DNA of 64,000 nt from JAFDZW01 sp035632315 (GTDB lineage: Bacteria > Bacteroidota > Ignavibacteria > Palsa-1295): positions 43,682-107,681 of the forward strand of contig DASQGZ010000055.1 of NCBI GenBank assembly GCA_035632315.1, in the 5' to 3' direction. The translations under genes were made by a program, and so were the position numbers. Below the pieces are notes generated by a model. The model was given only the letters and a program-made list of their open reading frames with translations. It did no database searches and had not been told where the DNA came from. Shown piece by piece: positions 8,381 through 17,107 of this stretch. Each line of letters begins with the position of its first letter. Positions within the stretch are counted from its first letter, which is position 1.

Positions 8381-9160
8381 TTACTCGTGGATCTGGTAAA
8401 TGTTGAAAATGAGTCCTTCGGGCGCTTGAAACGATGCCGTTTCAGCTTCGCCTTTTTTATTTTGTGTTGTTGTGATCGGCTCAATCCCGGCTTTACGAAT
8501 CGCGGCGATCTGGCGAATCGCATTTTTCGAACTATATTGTAAGCTCGGTTCTGTGTTGGGATCCTGGTGAAGTCCGATCGAAAATTCTCCGTCGCTCACC
8601 CGCGCAAGCGGCATCGGCTCGTTGCCTTTATACGTTACATTAAATCCGAAAAGCTTCCAGAAAGTAATAGCAGAATCGATATTTGGGACACGTAACGAAA
8701 ATTCAATGAACGATCTATCCCAAGGGGCTCGCGCGCCCCGAGTAATATTGGAGCCACTACTGCTTGGATCTTTAATAAACTTGGGAGATGGATAAATTGA
8801 AAGCATGATCCCGCCCGGCGCTTTTACATCTATCTGGGTGATCGATGAATCGTTTCTTCGAAATACATTCACATCTTTTAACCAAGAAAGCGAATCAGCG
8901 ATCGCAGCGATCCGATCTGCCGTAAGCGAAAGAAATATCTTTTGCGGCTCGTTCAAATGCATGAGCGTCACGTTCACGTAGCCATCAAACAAGTGGCAAA
9001 TATCGGCAAGTGAATCAAGTGTGCGAAATCCGAACGTGTGCATGAACTTGCTATATGTCGGAAAGTCGCGGCTCGGAAGGACGACACGCATCGAGTTATG
9101 CTGTTGCGCAAAAACACTCGAAGTGACGAAAAGAAGAACAGCGATAAGAAAATTTCTCAT
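8381..9160 (-). CDS. Secreted glyoxalase-fold (VOC) protein
   Basis: A 259-residue protein with a clear signal peptide (MRNFLIAVLLFVTSSVFAQ). Two glyoxalase/bleomycin-resistance-type modules follow: residues about 25-125 (SMRVVLPSRDFPTYSKFMHTFG) and about 145-255 (FIEFSLRVPNIDSAITFWKLFG, ending FQAPEGLIFNIYQ). VOC proteins are usually cytoplasmic, so an exported one is uncommon. Its ATG overlaps the yebC stop (ATGA), and alkD follows after 2 bases. Metal ligands and substrate cannot be assigned. Confidence 0.65.
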   Translation of the reverse strand: MRNFLIAVLLFVTSSVFAQQHNSMRVVLPSRDFPTYSKFMHTFGFRTLDSLADICHLFDGYVNVTLMHLNEPQKIFLSLTADRIAAIADSLSWLKDVNVFRRNDSSITQIDVKAPGGIMLSIYPSPKFIKDPSSSGSNITRGARAPWDRSFIEFSLRVPNIDSAITFWKLFGFNVTYKGNEPMPLARVSDGEFSIGLHQDPNTEPSLQYSSKNAIRQIAAIRKAGIEPITTTQNKKGEAETASFQAPEGLIFNIYQIHE

Positions 9161-9864
9161 GCAACGGTATGATAAACTGCCTGCACGTCGTCGTCCTCTT
9201 CGATGCGCTCGATGAGATCGAAGACTTCCGTTGCCTGCTCTTCGGTAAGTTCTTTCGTCGTTGTTGCCAGGCGCTCGATGTTCGCTTCGGTTACGGCAAT
9301 GCCTTTTTCTTCGAGTGCTTTTTGCATCCCTGCAAAATCGGCGAACGACGTATAGACGACCATCTCCTCATCTTCGATCTTAATGTCTTCAGCACCGTGA
9401 TCGATGAGTTCGAGTTCGAGCGTGTCTTTATCAAGTCCGGTTGCAGGCAAACGAAACACGCCTTTGCGGTCGAACATAAATGACAGCGAACCGGTGTTGC
9501 CGAGTGCGCCGCCAAATTTTGAAAAATAACTGCGGATGTTCGCGACGGTACGAGTCGGATTGTTGGTCGCAGTTTCAATAATAATTGCTACTCCATGCGG
9601 ACCGTATCCTTCATAGACTGCTTCTTCGAAATTCTCGGCGTCCTTGCTCGATGCGCGTTTGATCGCACCTTCGACTCGGTCTTTCGGCATATTGACGCCT
9701 TTCGCGTTCTGGATCGCCGAACGCAAGCGCGGGTTTCCTGCGGGGTCGGGTCCGCCGAGGCGGACAGCGATAGCGATTTCTTTGCCGATCTTCGTGAACG
9801 CCTTGGACATCTTGTCCCAGCGTTTCATCTTGCGTACTTTTCGAAATTCGAATGCTCTGCCCAT
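9157..9864 (-). CDS. yebC: YebC/PmpR-family protein
   Basis: A 235-residue member of the widely conserved YebC family. Members have been described both as DNA-binding regulators and as factors easing translation of difficult sequences. The start at 9864 gives the family-typical MGRAFEFRKVRKMKRWDKMSKAFTKI; an upstream in-frame start at 9885 only adds seven unrelated residues. The GYGPHGVAIIIETATDNNP-type segment (here GYGPHGVAIIIETATNNP) and the acidic C-terminus are characteristic. It overlaps the VOC gene (ATGA) and lies 55 bases after the metH-like gene. Confidence 0.93.
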   Translation of the reverse strand: MGRAFEFRKVRKMKRWDKMSKAFTKIGKEIAIAVRLGGPDPAGNPRLRSAIQNAKGVNMPKDRVEGAIKRASSKDAENFEEAVYEGYGPHGVAIIIETATNNPTRTVANIRSYFSKFGGALGNTGSLSFMFDRKGVFRLPATGLDKDTLELELIDHGAEDIKIEDEEMVVYTSFADFAGMQKALEEKGIAVTEANIERLATTTKELTEEQATEVFDLIERIEEDDDVQAVYHTVA

Positions 9865-9919
9865 AGTCAGTAAATTTAGAGGCAAAGTAACACGGAAACG
9901 GGAGGTTTTGTCCTAATGG

Positions 9920-11752
9920 TTATGCCGCTTTTCCGACCAACTCCCACTTGCGTTCGTCGAAAATGATCTGGCGGGCAAGGTCGCGGCCTTTCTCATCTAT
10001 TTTATGCAGCGGCATAATTTTCCCGCTGTGAACGATCGCCATATCGAGGCCTGCTTCGATAGCGTAGTGCAGAAAGACCGAGTTCAACACATGCCGCGAA
10101 TGCGGATTGAGCCCGAATGAAATATTCGATACACCGAGGATCGTCTTGACCTTCGGATGTTTTTGTTTGAGCAACCTGATCGCTTCGATCGTCTCGATGC
10201 CTGCAGTGCGAAATTCTTCGTCGCCGGAGCCAAGCGTGAATGTGAGCGTATCGAAGATGAGATCTTCCTCGCGCATCCCGTACTTATTTACCGATAGATC
10301 GATGATGCGTTCGGCAACTTCGACTTTGCGCTCGCGCGTTTTCGTCATTCCTTGCTCGTCGATGGTGAGTGCGATCACTGCCGCACCGTAACGTTTGCAC
10401 AGCGGCAGCACGTGCGCCATTCTTTCTTCACCGTCTTCAAGGTTGATCGAGTTGATGATCGCGCGGCCTGCATAGAGCTTGAGTGCTTCTTCGATCACTT
10501 TGTACTCCGTTGAATCGATGACGACAGGGAGCGTGACCTGTGTATTAAATATCTTCATCACTTCGCGCATATCGCGGACTTCATCGCGACCGACGTACGC
10601 AACACAGAGATCGAGCATGTGCGCGCCCTCTTTCACCTGCTCTTTCGCAACACCGACAGCTCCTTCGTAATCTTCGGCAAGGATGAGGTCTTTGAATTTC
10701 TTCGAACCGTTCGTATTGCAACGCTCGCCAACGATTACCGGCGCGGGCTGCTGTTCGAACGGTGCGGCAGAATAGATCGAAGCTGCCGCCGGAGTCCACG
10801 TCACGTTTCTCGATGCTGTCGAGATCGATTCAGAAAGAGATGAAAGTTTTGCGATGTGTTCTTTTGTCGTGCCGCAACATCCGCCGATAACCGAGACGCC
10901 GAGATCGCCGACGAAATGCGTCATCCATTTCTGCATTTCTTCCGGAGTCAGATGATAATGTGCAACTCCTCCGATATTTTCCGGCAGCCCGGCATTCGGC
11001 ATGCAAAAAACTGGCTTCGTGGAGTTCTGCGTCAGATAACGCACATTCTCTTCCATCTCTTTCGGACCCGTCGCGCAGTTCATCCCGATAAGACTTATTA
11101 TGTCATACGGTTCAAGTGCCGTCAGCGCCGCCGCGATCTCCGTACCCATGAGCATCGTGCCCATCGTTTCGATCGTGACCGAAGCCACAACCGGAATTTG
11201 TTTTTTGCGCTCGGCGAAAACATCTATTGCTGCAGCAAGCGCGCATTTCATTTGTAGAATATCCTGCGATGTTTCGATGCAGAGCAGGTCAGCGCCGCCA
11301 TCGACGAGCCCGAGTATCTGCCCATAAAACGATTCACGCATCACATCGAAATCAATATGCAAGAGCGATGGAAGTTTCGTCGTCGGACCGACAGACCCTG
11401 CAACGAAGCGCGGCTTCGCTTTTGTCGAATACTGCCTCGCAATACGCGAAGCGATCTGTGCTGCTTCTTTCGAAAGATCATACGCAAGCTCACCAATATT
11501 ATATTCTGCAAGCACAATTGACGCCGAGCCGAACGTATCTGTCTCTATGACATCAGCGCCGGCTTCGAGATAATCTTTATGAACGAGTTCAACTGCACTT
11601 GGTTTCGATCGCACAAGATACTCGTTGCAGCCGGCAAGCGCTTCACCGCCGAAATCATCCGGCGTCAGCTGCTGCCCCTGTAAATGCGTCCCCGTCGCCC
11701 CATCAAAGACAACCGGCCGCTCGCGTATGAGTTCGAAAAAGGTCATTGTCAA
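9920..11752 (-). CDS. metH: Methionine synthase N-terminal half (homocysteine and methyl-THF domains only)
   Basis: A 610-residue protein with the first two modules of cobalamin-dependent methionine synthase. The homocysteine S-methyltransferase barrel (about 10-310) begins FDGATGTHLQ and carries zinc-type cysteines in GMNCATGP and GGCCGTT; the pterin-binding barrel (about 335-590) begins VIVGERCNTNGSKKF and contains VIDSTEYKVIEEAL. The protein stops after DERKWELVGKAA, so the cobalamin-binding and reactivation modules are absent. The 55 bases downstream are followed at once by yebC, so there is no frameshifted remainder here. A separate B12 subunit elsewhere is required for activity, or the enzyme acts on another methyl carrier. 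Confidence 0.9.
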   Translation of the reverse strand: MTMTFFELIRERPVVFDGATGTHLQGQQLTPDDFGGEALAGCNEYLVRSKPSAVELVHKDYLEAGADVIETDTFGSASIVLAEYNIGELAYDLSKEAAQIASRIARQYSTKAKPRFVAGSVGPTTKLPSLLHIDFDVMRESFYGQILGLVDGGADLLCIETSQDILQMKCALAAAIDVFAERKKQIPVVASVTIETMGTMLMGTEIAAALTALEPYDIISLIGMNCATGPKEMEENVRYLTQNSTKPVFCMPNAGLPENIGGVAHYHLTPEEMQKWMTHFVGDLGVSVIGGCCGTTKEHIAKLSSLSESISTASRNVTWTPAAASIYSAAPFEQQPAPVIVGERCNTNGSKKFKDLILAEDYEGAVGVAKEQVKEGAHMLDLCVAYVGRDEVRDMREVMKIFNTQVTLPVVIDSTEYKVIEEALKLYAGRAIINSINLEDGEERMAHVLPLCKRYGAAVIALTIDEQGMTKTRERKVEVAERIIDLSVNKYGMREEDLIFDTLTFTLGSGDEEFRTAGIETIEAIRLLKQKHPKVKTILGVSNISFGLNPHSRHVLNSVFLHYAIEAGLDMAIVHSGKIMPLHKIDEKGRDLARQIIFDERKWELVGKAA

Positions 11753-11828
11753 TAATTAACGTAATAGGCCTATTCTTGTTCCAAAGCACATTTTACAGTA
11801 TTTTGTTCGATCTTTCTGCTCTACAACT

Positions 11829-12692
11829 TCACCGTTTCTTCTTCGCGGCGGCGATCGTCAATTCGCTTGTCACTTTCATCGGTGTTTCTGTCGTGCCGTC
11901 TTTGATCGTCATGTCAATATCGGATGAAATGTGCGCGTTCTGAGTCATTCCTGTAGCGATGTCGATCGTATAGCTGCCGGATCCTTTGCCGCTGATTGTA
12001 CCTCCTTCTCCGGAAGCGGTGAGACTTTGTGTCAGGTCGATCTCTGCTGTTGTACGATCCACCGACTTCAATGTATAATGATCGGTCGTTATCATCTGTA
12101 CGTTATCAAAACGGGTGATCGACGTGTTATTCCAGCTCTCGCCGATCGAGACCGAATGATCCGGGAAGACCACAAACAGTGTCGCATTATCTACCGGCTT
12201 GTCGTACCGTGTCCCGGCCATACGTTCGAACACCGAATCGAGTGTAGCACTGATACGTGCACCCGCTTTCGAGAATTCCATCGAATACTTCACGCCGTTC
12301 TGTTTTTTGAAACGATCACTGAACTCGATGGCATCGGTTCCGAAATTTATCAAGCTGTCTTTGGTGTCCATTGTCAACAGCTCTTGGTCTCCTTGGCTAC
12401 TGACATATTGTTTTATTGCAATTCTGTTCAATGACGCGTCGAAGGTGATGCTTCCGTTTCGTTCGATGTGCGAGACCACTGCCGAAAGTTCGACAATGCT
12501 TTTTTGCTCGGTCGCTCCGGAATCGTTTGCGCTGCTCGATGCCGCTTTCTGATGCAGCTTTGTGAGAAACGAATATCGCGAGCCTTTTGCAGGGTGAAGC
12601 GAAAGTGTGACGGGCTTCGAACTTTGCGAAAAGGCGGTGCGTGTGATGCAGCACGTGCATATAAGAATCAATAGAATGTTTTGACGAGTCAT
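11829..12692 (-). CDS. Secreted DUF6263-like protein of unknown function
   Basis: A 287-residue protein with a signal peptide (MTRQNILLILICTCCITRTAFSQ). The mature part is β-rich, with the layout of DUF6263-type proteins: KGSRYSFLTKLHQ near the N-terminus, a GESWNN motif in the middle and a DIDMTIK strand near the end. The start at 12692 is chosen because the hydrophobic segment follows it directly; an upstream Met at 12719 would place nine residues before it and overlap the promoter. A promoter (12717-12744, minus) lies just upstream. Function unknown. Confidence 0.6.
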   Translation of the reverse strand: MTRQNILLILICTCCITRTAFSQSSKPVTLSLHPAKGSRYSFLTKLHQKAASSSANDSGATEQKSIVELSAVVSHIERNGSITFDASLNRIAIKQYVSSQGDQELLTMDTKDSLINFGTDAIEFSDRFKKQNGVKYSMEFSKAGARISATLDSVFERMAGTRYDKPVDNATLFVVFPDHSVSIGESWNNTSITRFDNVQMITTDHYTLKSVDRTTAEIDLTQSLTASGEGGTISGKGSGSYTIDIATGMTQNAHISSDIDMTIKDGTTETPMKVTSELTIAAAKKKR

Positions 12693-12716
12693 TATCCGTG
12701 GTCGATAATTAGTGGA

Positions 12717-12744
12717 CAAAGATACACCATTTGGTTGTTCACAA
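12717..12744 (-). promoter_or_regulatory. Flavobacterial-type promoter for the DUF6263-like gene
   Basis: On the minus strand TTG (12744-12742) is followed after 17 bases by TATCTTTG (12724-12717), matching the TTG-N17-23-TAnnTTTG consensus of Bacteroidota primary sigma factors. The gene start lies 24 bases downstream of the -7 element. The opposite strand leads into rsmA, so this 70-base gap is a divergent promoter region. Confidence 0.6.
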
Positions 12745-12762
12745 CAGAAATAATTTATAACC

Positions 12763-13563
12763 GTGCAGCTTCAGGCAAAAAAATCTCTCGGGCAGCATTT
12801 TCTCATTGACGAAAATATTCTTCGCCGCATCGCCGAGTCAGCCGATATCCGCGACGGCGAATCAGTCGTCGAGATCGGTCCGGGGACTGGCTTGCTGACG
12901 AAGCACCTGCTCGCAATGCCTCTTGCGAAGCTTACCGCCTTCGAGCTTGACGAGCGGGCGATCCCGATACTCGAATCAGAGTATCACGACGAAAGATTTT
13001 CTGTCGTTCATCAGGATTTTTTGGAAGTCCCATTAAACGACTTCAGCGTGAGCGGAAAAATAAATATTATCGGCAACATTCCCTACTATATTACTTCACC
13101 CATCGTTTTTAAGCTTCTCGAAGAGCGCGAATCGCTCAGATTCGCGACAATGCTCGTTCAGCTTGAAGTCGCCGAGCGGCTTATCGGCGTCCCGCGAACA
13201 AAGGCGTATGGAATTCCATCGGTTCTAACGCAATGTTTTGCCGAAGTGAAGATGCTTTTCAAAGTGAAAGCCGGTGCGTTCCGTCCCGCGCCGAATGTCG
13301 ACTCTGCCGTTCTCCGATTCGATTTCGAAAATGATTTTTTCACCCGTGAAAAAATTCTGCCTCCGAGAAATTTCGACGATAAAAAATTCTCTCGTCTTGT
13401 GCGAACACTCTTTGCAATGCGCCGCAAGACGATCAAAAATAATCTGAAGGCACTCGATATTTCAAACGCTGACGAATCAAAACTTGCCCTGTTCCTCCCG
13501 AAACGAGCAGAGGAGTTGTCGGTGAAAGAATTTTTGGAGTTCTACAGGATGCTTTATTCATAA
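12763..13563 (+). CDS. rsmA: 16S rRNA (adenine-1518/1519-N6) dimethyltransferase
   Basis: A 266-residue KsgA/RsmA protein that dimethylates two adjacent adenines in helix 45 of 16S rRNA. The start GTG is followed by QAKKSLGQHFLID, the family-typical N-terminus. SAM-binding motif I is EIGPGTGLLTKHL and motif IV is NIPYYITSPI. The C-terminal rRNA-binding domain contains the FAMRRKTIKNNLKAL segment. First gene of the plus-strand group rsmA-PAP2-glcD, with 31 bases before the next start. Confidence 0.97.
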   Translation: MQLQAKKSLGQHFLIDENILRRIAESADIRDGESVVEIGPGTGLLTKHLLAMPLAKLTAFELDERAIPILESEYHDERFSVVHQDFLEVPLNDFSVSGKINIIGNIPYYITSPIVFKLLEERESLRFATMLVQLEVAERLIGVPRTKAYGIPSVLTQCFAEVKMLFKVKAGAFRPAPNVDSAVLRFDFENDFFTREKILPPRNFDDKKFSRLVRTLFAMRRKTIKNNLKALDISNADESKLALFLPKRAEELSVKEFLEFYRMLYS

Positions 13564-13594
13564 CTGATTTCTGTGGTTAGGAAAAGCGGTATTT

Positions 13595-14605
13595 TTGCAT
13601 ATCGTCATTCATTTGGACAAGCGCAATACAATTGAGCGGACTATTCTCGGCGAATTCACTGCGGTCGAATTCGTCTCGCTTGGCTTTACGATCATTCTTG
13701 CTCTGGTCGCCGTTATTTTTTACGATCGGGTCGAGCTGTCGTCGATACTTCTAAATCTTGGCGCAGTCATCCTCATCATCTTTTTTTTTAATTGGTTTTC
13801 GCTCACCTCCGACGCCAAGTGGATGCGTGCGCTGCATACGTTCTATATTATTCCGCTCGTGCTCTATCTCTTCAAGATCGTCGAGAAGCTCTCATTCCCG
13901 ATCCACGGTCAGGATTTCGATTCGGTGCTGATCTCGGTTGACCGCACGCTCTTCGGCACCGACCCAACCGTCTGGCTTTTTCATCATTTCCCGATCGTGC
14001 CCGTTATCACGGAAATACTCCAGATCTGCTACTTCTCATATTATTTTTTGCCGGTCATCGTTGCGCTGGAGCTGTTCGAGCGGCGGCATAAACATCGTGA
14101 AGACGATCATTCGTCGGACGATCTGGAAATGCTGCGCTTCGTCATTGTCTATGGATTTTTGCTTTCGTATGTTTCATATCTTATTCTACCGGGCGTCGGA
14201 CCGAGATTTACGCTTCACGACTTCAGCACACTCGAACAAGAACTTCCGGGCATCTGGCTGACGCACGGTATTCGCTGGCTGATTAATTCCGGCGAAAATA
14301 TCGCAAGCACGATGACAAATGCCGATGCGATGCGCGTCGTCACGCGCGATGTATTTCCGAGCGGTCATACGGAAATGACACTGCTTTCGATCCTGCTCGC
14401 ATTTCGTTTTCGGGTCAGGTGGCGCTGGGTTGTGCTGACGCTCGGTTCGGGACTGATTTTCTCGACGGTGTATCTGCGTTATCATTATGTGATCGATGTT
14501 ATCGGCGGCGCCCTCTTGGCAATGATCGCGCTCTATACGGCAGAGCCGGTCGTGAAGATCTTGCTTGAATGGAAGAAGAAATTGCTCACGAAGTCAAATG
14601 ACTGA
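13595..14605 (+). CDS. PAP2-family phosphatase / inositolphosphotransferase-like membrane protein
   Basis: A 336-residue polytopic membrane protein with about seven transmembrane segments. The PAP2 signature is present: GPRF near residue 205, PSGHTEM near 257 and YLRYHYVIDVIGG near 300 (Arg, His and Asp of the third motif). The architecture, with several helices before the motifs, is like the Aur1/inositol-phosphoceramide-synthase branch rather than small PAP2 enzymes. No ATG is available; TTG at 13595 is assigned, and TTG at 13613 is possible. Its end overlaps the next gene by 8 bases. A role in lipid phosphate recycling or head-group transfer is inferred. Confidence 0.8.
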   Translation: MHIVIHLDKRNTIERTILGEFTAVEFVSLGFTIILALVAVIFYDRVELSSILLNLGAVILIIFFFNWFSLTSDAKWMRALHTFYIIPLVLYLFKIVEKLSFPIHGQDFDSVLISVDRTLFGTDPTVWLFHHFPIVPVITEILQICYFSYYFLPVIVALELFERRHKHREDDHSSDDLEMLRFVIVYGFLLSYVSYLILPGVGPRFTLHDFSTLEQELPGIWLTHGIRWLINSGENIASTMTNADAMRVVTRDVFPSGHTEMTLLSILLAFRFRVRWRWVVLTLGSGLIFSTVYLRYHYVIDVIGGALLAMIALYTAEPVVKILLEWKKKLLTKSND

Positions 14606-16007
14606 CACTACTTTATTCCAAGGCATTCTTCCGCCTGAGTGTGTCCTGACCGATGCGACCGACCGGCTTACCTACGATGCCGATGCCGTCACACTTGAGC
14701 GAATTACCCCGCAAGCGGTGCTGCTTGTAAACAGTACAAAAGAAATTCAGAACATCGTTCGCTATTGCAATGAGCGCAATATTTCATATCTGACACGCGG
14801 CGCAGGGACGGGGCTTTCCGGCGGAGCGATCGCCTGCGGCGAAAGCGTGATGATCGTTACGTCCGGAATGAACCGCATTCTCGAAATTAATCCCGAAGAG
14901 CAGTGGGCGCTTGTCGAATCGGGCGTCGTCAATGGTACACTTTCAAAAGAAGTTAAAAAATTCAATTTACATTTTGCCCCTGATCCCTCAAGCGGCGCGG
15001 CTTCGACCATCGGCGGCAATATCGCTGAAAATGCGGGCGGTCCGCATTGCCTGAAATATGGCGCAACGGCAGAGCACATTCTCGGACTCGAAGTCGTGCT
15101 GCCGGATGGAGAACTTGTTTGGCTCGATAATAAAGGTGATTCTGCGCCGCTGCTTTCATTGATGATCGGCAGCGAAGGCACGCTCGGTATTGTGACGAAA
15201 GCGAAAGTAAAACTCACCCCGCTGCCCGAAGCAGTCGAGACACTTCTTGTTGATTTCCCGACGCCGCGCGATGCGTCTGAAACCGTCAGCGCGATCATTG
15301 CTTCGGGGATCATCCCTGCCGCACTCGAGATGATCGACTCCGAAGTGCTCGACGCGCTCGAAGAAGCATTTCATCTTGGCTTCCCGAGGGATGCGGGTGC
15401 ATTATTACTCATCGAACTCGATGGAAGAAGAAGGTCGCTGGCGAGGCTCGTTAAACAAGTTGAGTTAATTTGCAAAGACCATCATTCAAGAACAATTCGC
15501 ATTGCTGCAAACGAGATCGAGCGAAATGCGCTATGGCAGGCACGCAAAAAAGCATTCGGCGCGCTGGGCAGAGTCAGCCCGAGCTATTACACGCAAGACG
15601 GCGTCATTCCGAGATATGCTCTGCCGGATGTTCTCGAAGAAATTTACAGGATCGGCAAATCGCATCATCTCAGGATCGCAAATATCTTTCATGCAGGAGA
15701 CGGTAATTTACACCCGGCAATTTTATATGACGAGCGCGACCCTGAAAGCATTCGCCGCTGTCTTGCCGCGAGCGCGGATATCTTAAAACTCTGCATCGCC
15801 AAAGGCGGCTCGATCACCGGCGAACATGGCGTTGGCATCGAAAAAAGAGAAGCGCTCGGCTGGATGTTCGGCGAAATGGATATTACAATAATGGCTCGTC
15901 TGCGAACGGCATTTAATCTGTCGGGCTTGTTAAATCCTGCTAAATTCTTACCGACAGACCATCCGTGCGTCGAGGTTGGGACACGGCATCGGAAGGTACC
16001 CGTGTAG
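14598..16007 (+). CDS. FAD-linked oxidase, GlcD-like
   Basis: A 469-residue flavoprotein of the glycolate oxidase GlcD / D-lactate dehydrogenase family. The FAD-binding PCMH domain carries RGAGTGLSGGAIA near residue 70 and GGNIAENAGGPHCLKYG; the C-terminal domain carries HAGDGNLHP and TGEHGVGIEK. ATG at 14598 is chosen because the protein then begins with the usual short N-terminus; a start at 14565 would lie deeper in the PAP2 gene. No GlcE or iron-sulfur GlcF gene follows, so it may act alone on a 2-hydroxy acid. Substrate unknown. Confidence 0.9.
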   Translation: MTDTTLFQGILPPECVLTDATDRLTYDADAVTLERITPQAVLLVNSTKEIQNIVRYCNERNISYLTRGAGTGLSGGAIACGESVMIVTSGMNRILEINPEEQWALVESGVVNGTLSKEVKKFNLHFAPDPSSGAASTIGGNIAENAGGPHCLKYGATAEHILGLEVVLPDGELVWLDNKGDSAPLLSLMIGSEGTLGIVTKAKVKLTPLPEAVETLLVDFPTPRDASETVSAIIASGIIPAALEMIDSEVLDALEEAFHLGFPRDAGALLLIELDGRRRSLARLVKQVELICKDHHSRTIRIAANEIERNALWQARKKAFGALGRVSPSYYTQDGVIPRYALPDVLEEIYRIGKSHHLRIANIFHAGDGNLHPAILYDERDPESIRRCLAASADILKLCIAKGGSITGEHGVGIEKREALGWMFGEMDITIMARLRTAFNLSGLLNPAKFLPTDHPCVEVGTRHRKVPV

Positions 16008-16045
16008 TAGGAAACTATACGAATGACTTGTGTTTTATAATAACA

Positions 16046-16285
16046 ATGATAAATCCTGTTGCTAACATATCGCCCGATTACGGCTCATTCCGAGACATGG
16101 TGATGCGGCGTCCGTTTGCAGACAAAATAGCCCTTGTTCGTGAGCTCGAACGAGAGACTTTTGCAGAGCGCTTCGCAGAGATTACCCAACGTCTTCGCAG
16201 TCGTGCTTCCGGAAATAGCATCACCCCTGAAGAGATCCAAAATGAGGTCGAAGCGGTTCGCAGAGCCAGATTTTTGAACAGGTAG
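16046..16285 (+). CDS. Putative antitoxin of a PIN-domain toxin-antitoxin pair
   Basis: A 79-residue, charged, mostly helical protein (ITPEEIQNEVEAVRRARFL at the end) placed 9 bases before a PIN-domain gene. Position and size suggest an antitoxin, and the N-terminal half could be the DNA-binding part, but no ribbon-helix-helix or AbrB motif is certain. ATG at 16046 is preferred over an in-frame start at 15965 that would overlap the oxidase gene. The call rests mainly on the neighbour. Confidence 0.65.
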   Translation: MINPVANISPDYGSFRDMVMRRPFADKIALVRELERETFAERFAEITQRLRSRASGNSITPEEIQNEVEAVRRARFLNR

Positions 16286-16294
16286 CACGGATTA

Positions 16295-16693
16295 ATGCGT
16301 ATTGTCATAGATACCAATATTTGGATCCAATATCTTATTGACAAACCTCCTAAACGTTTAGATTCAATTCTTCTCGATCCCCAGACAGAAGTACTTCTGA
16401 GCCGCGAATTGCTCGATGAACTGATCGAAGTCTGCGCCAGACCAAAATTCACGCGATACTTCTCCACTGACGATATTACCGACTTAGTACTCCTGTTGGA
16501 GTCTCGCTTCCCTGTGATCGCCGTTCAAAGCATTGTCGATGTTTGTCGTGATAAGAAAGATAACTTTCTTTTGGCACTCTGTAAAGACGGTAAGGCAGAT
16601 GTCCTTCTAACAGGCGATTCGGACATTCTCGATCTTAGGAAATTTGAAGATACAATAGTGGTTTCTTTGACCGGGTTGGAATCCATCAGATAA
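16295..16693 (+). CDS. PIN-domain toxin (ribonuclease), COG1569-like
   Basis: A 132-residue PIN-domain protein. The acidic metal site is visible as VIDTNIWIQYL (Asp6), an Asp/Glu-rich helix around LLDELIEV, the DKKDN segment and TGDSDILDL near the C-terminus, in the order usual for the PIN family. PIN toxins generally cleave RNA with Mg2+ and are neutralised by the upstream antitoxin. The pair forms the only module in the window of the kind that often moves between genomes. Target RNA unknown. Confidence 0.85.
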   Translation: MRIVIDTNIWIQYLIDKPPKRLDSILLDPQTEVLLSRELLDELIEVCARPKFTRYFSTDDITDLVLLLESRFPVIAVQSIVDVCRDKKDNFLLALCKDGKADVLLTGDSDILDLRKFEDTIVVSLTGLESIR

Positions 16694-17107
16694 GAACAGG
16701 TCTTTTTCTCATCCCTTTCTGTTACTTTTGGCTATTTCAAGTGTTTTTAAGGGTGAGACAGTACCTTTTTGGATGAATTCTTATTAATTTTTAAAAAAAT
16801 GATGCCAATTTGTCCTGAAATGTGTCTATATTTGTAGGAGATGGTTGTACGAATCGGTAGAGGATCGGCTCCCCGAAACTTAACGGTTTGAAAAACGAAT
16901 AAGCACTGTGGATAACTTTCGTGAGGGTCTCCCAAAGAAAATGGAACGATTTTTGTGAAAGTGAGTCCAAAATGTTGTATCTTTGTACTTTATTGTTTAT
17001 CGGATTAGGCGGGCTCCATAGCCCAACTACAACACTTTATCCCACGAAAAGAAATCCCGGTAACCAGTAGTATAAAATAATCAAGAGAACGAGGCGCACA
17101 ACGCCGG
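16694..17107 (+). promoter_or_regulatory. Intergenic region with promoter for the ECF sigma gene and a DnaA-box match
   Basis: No gene is seen here. TTG (16953-16955), a 22-base spacer and TATCTTTG (16978-16985) match the Bacteroidota promoter pattern, implying a 5' leader of a little over 100 bases. The leader contains a small hairpin, GGGCT-CCAT-AGCCC. Further upstream are a second TATATTTG (16827-16834) without a well-spaced TTG, and a perfect DnaA-box sequence TGTGGATAA (16907-16915). Confidence 0.55.

Noticed and set aside
14762..15313. 183-codon minus-strand open frame inside the GlcD-like gene
   Set aside because: Ser/Pro-rich shadow of a well-supported oxidase; no family features.
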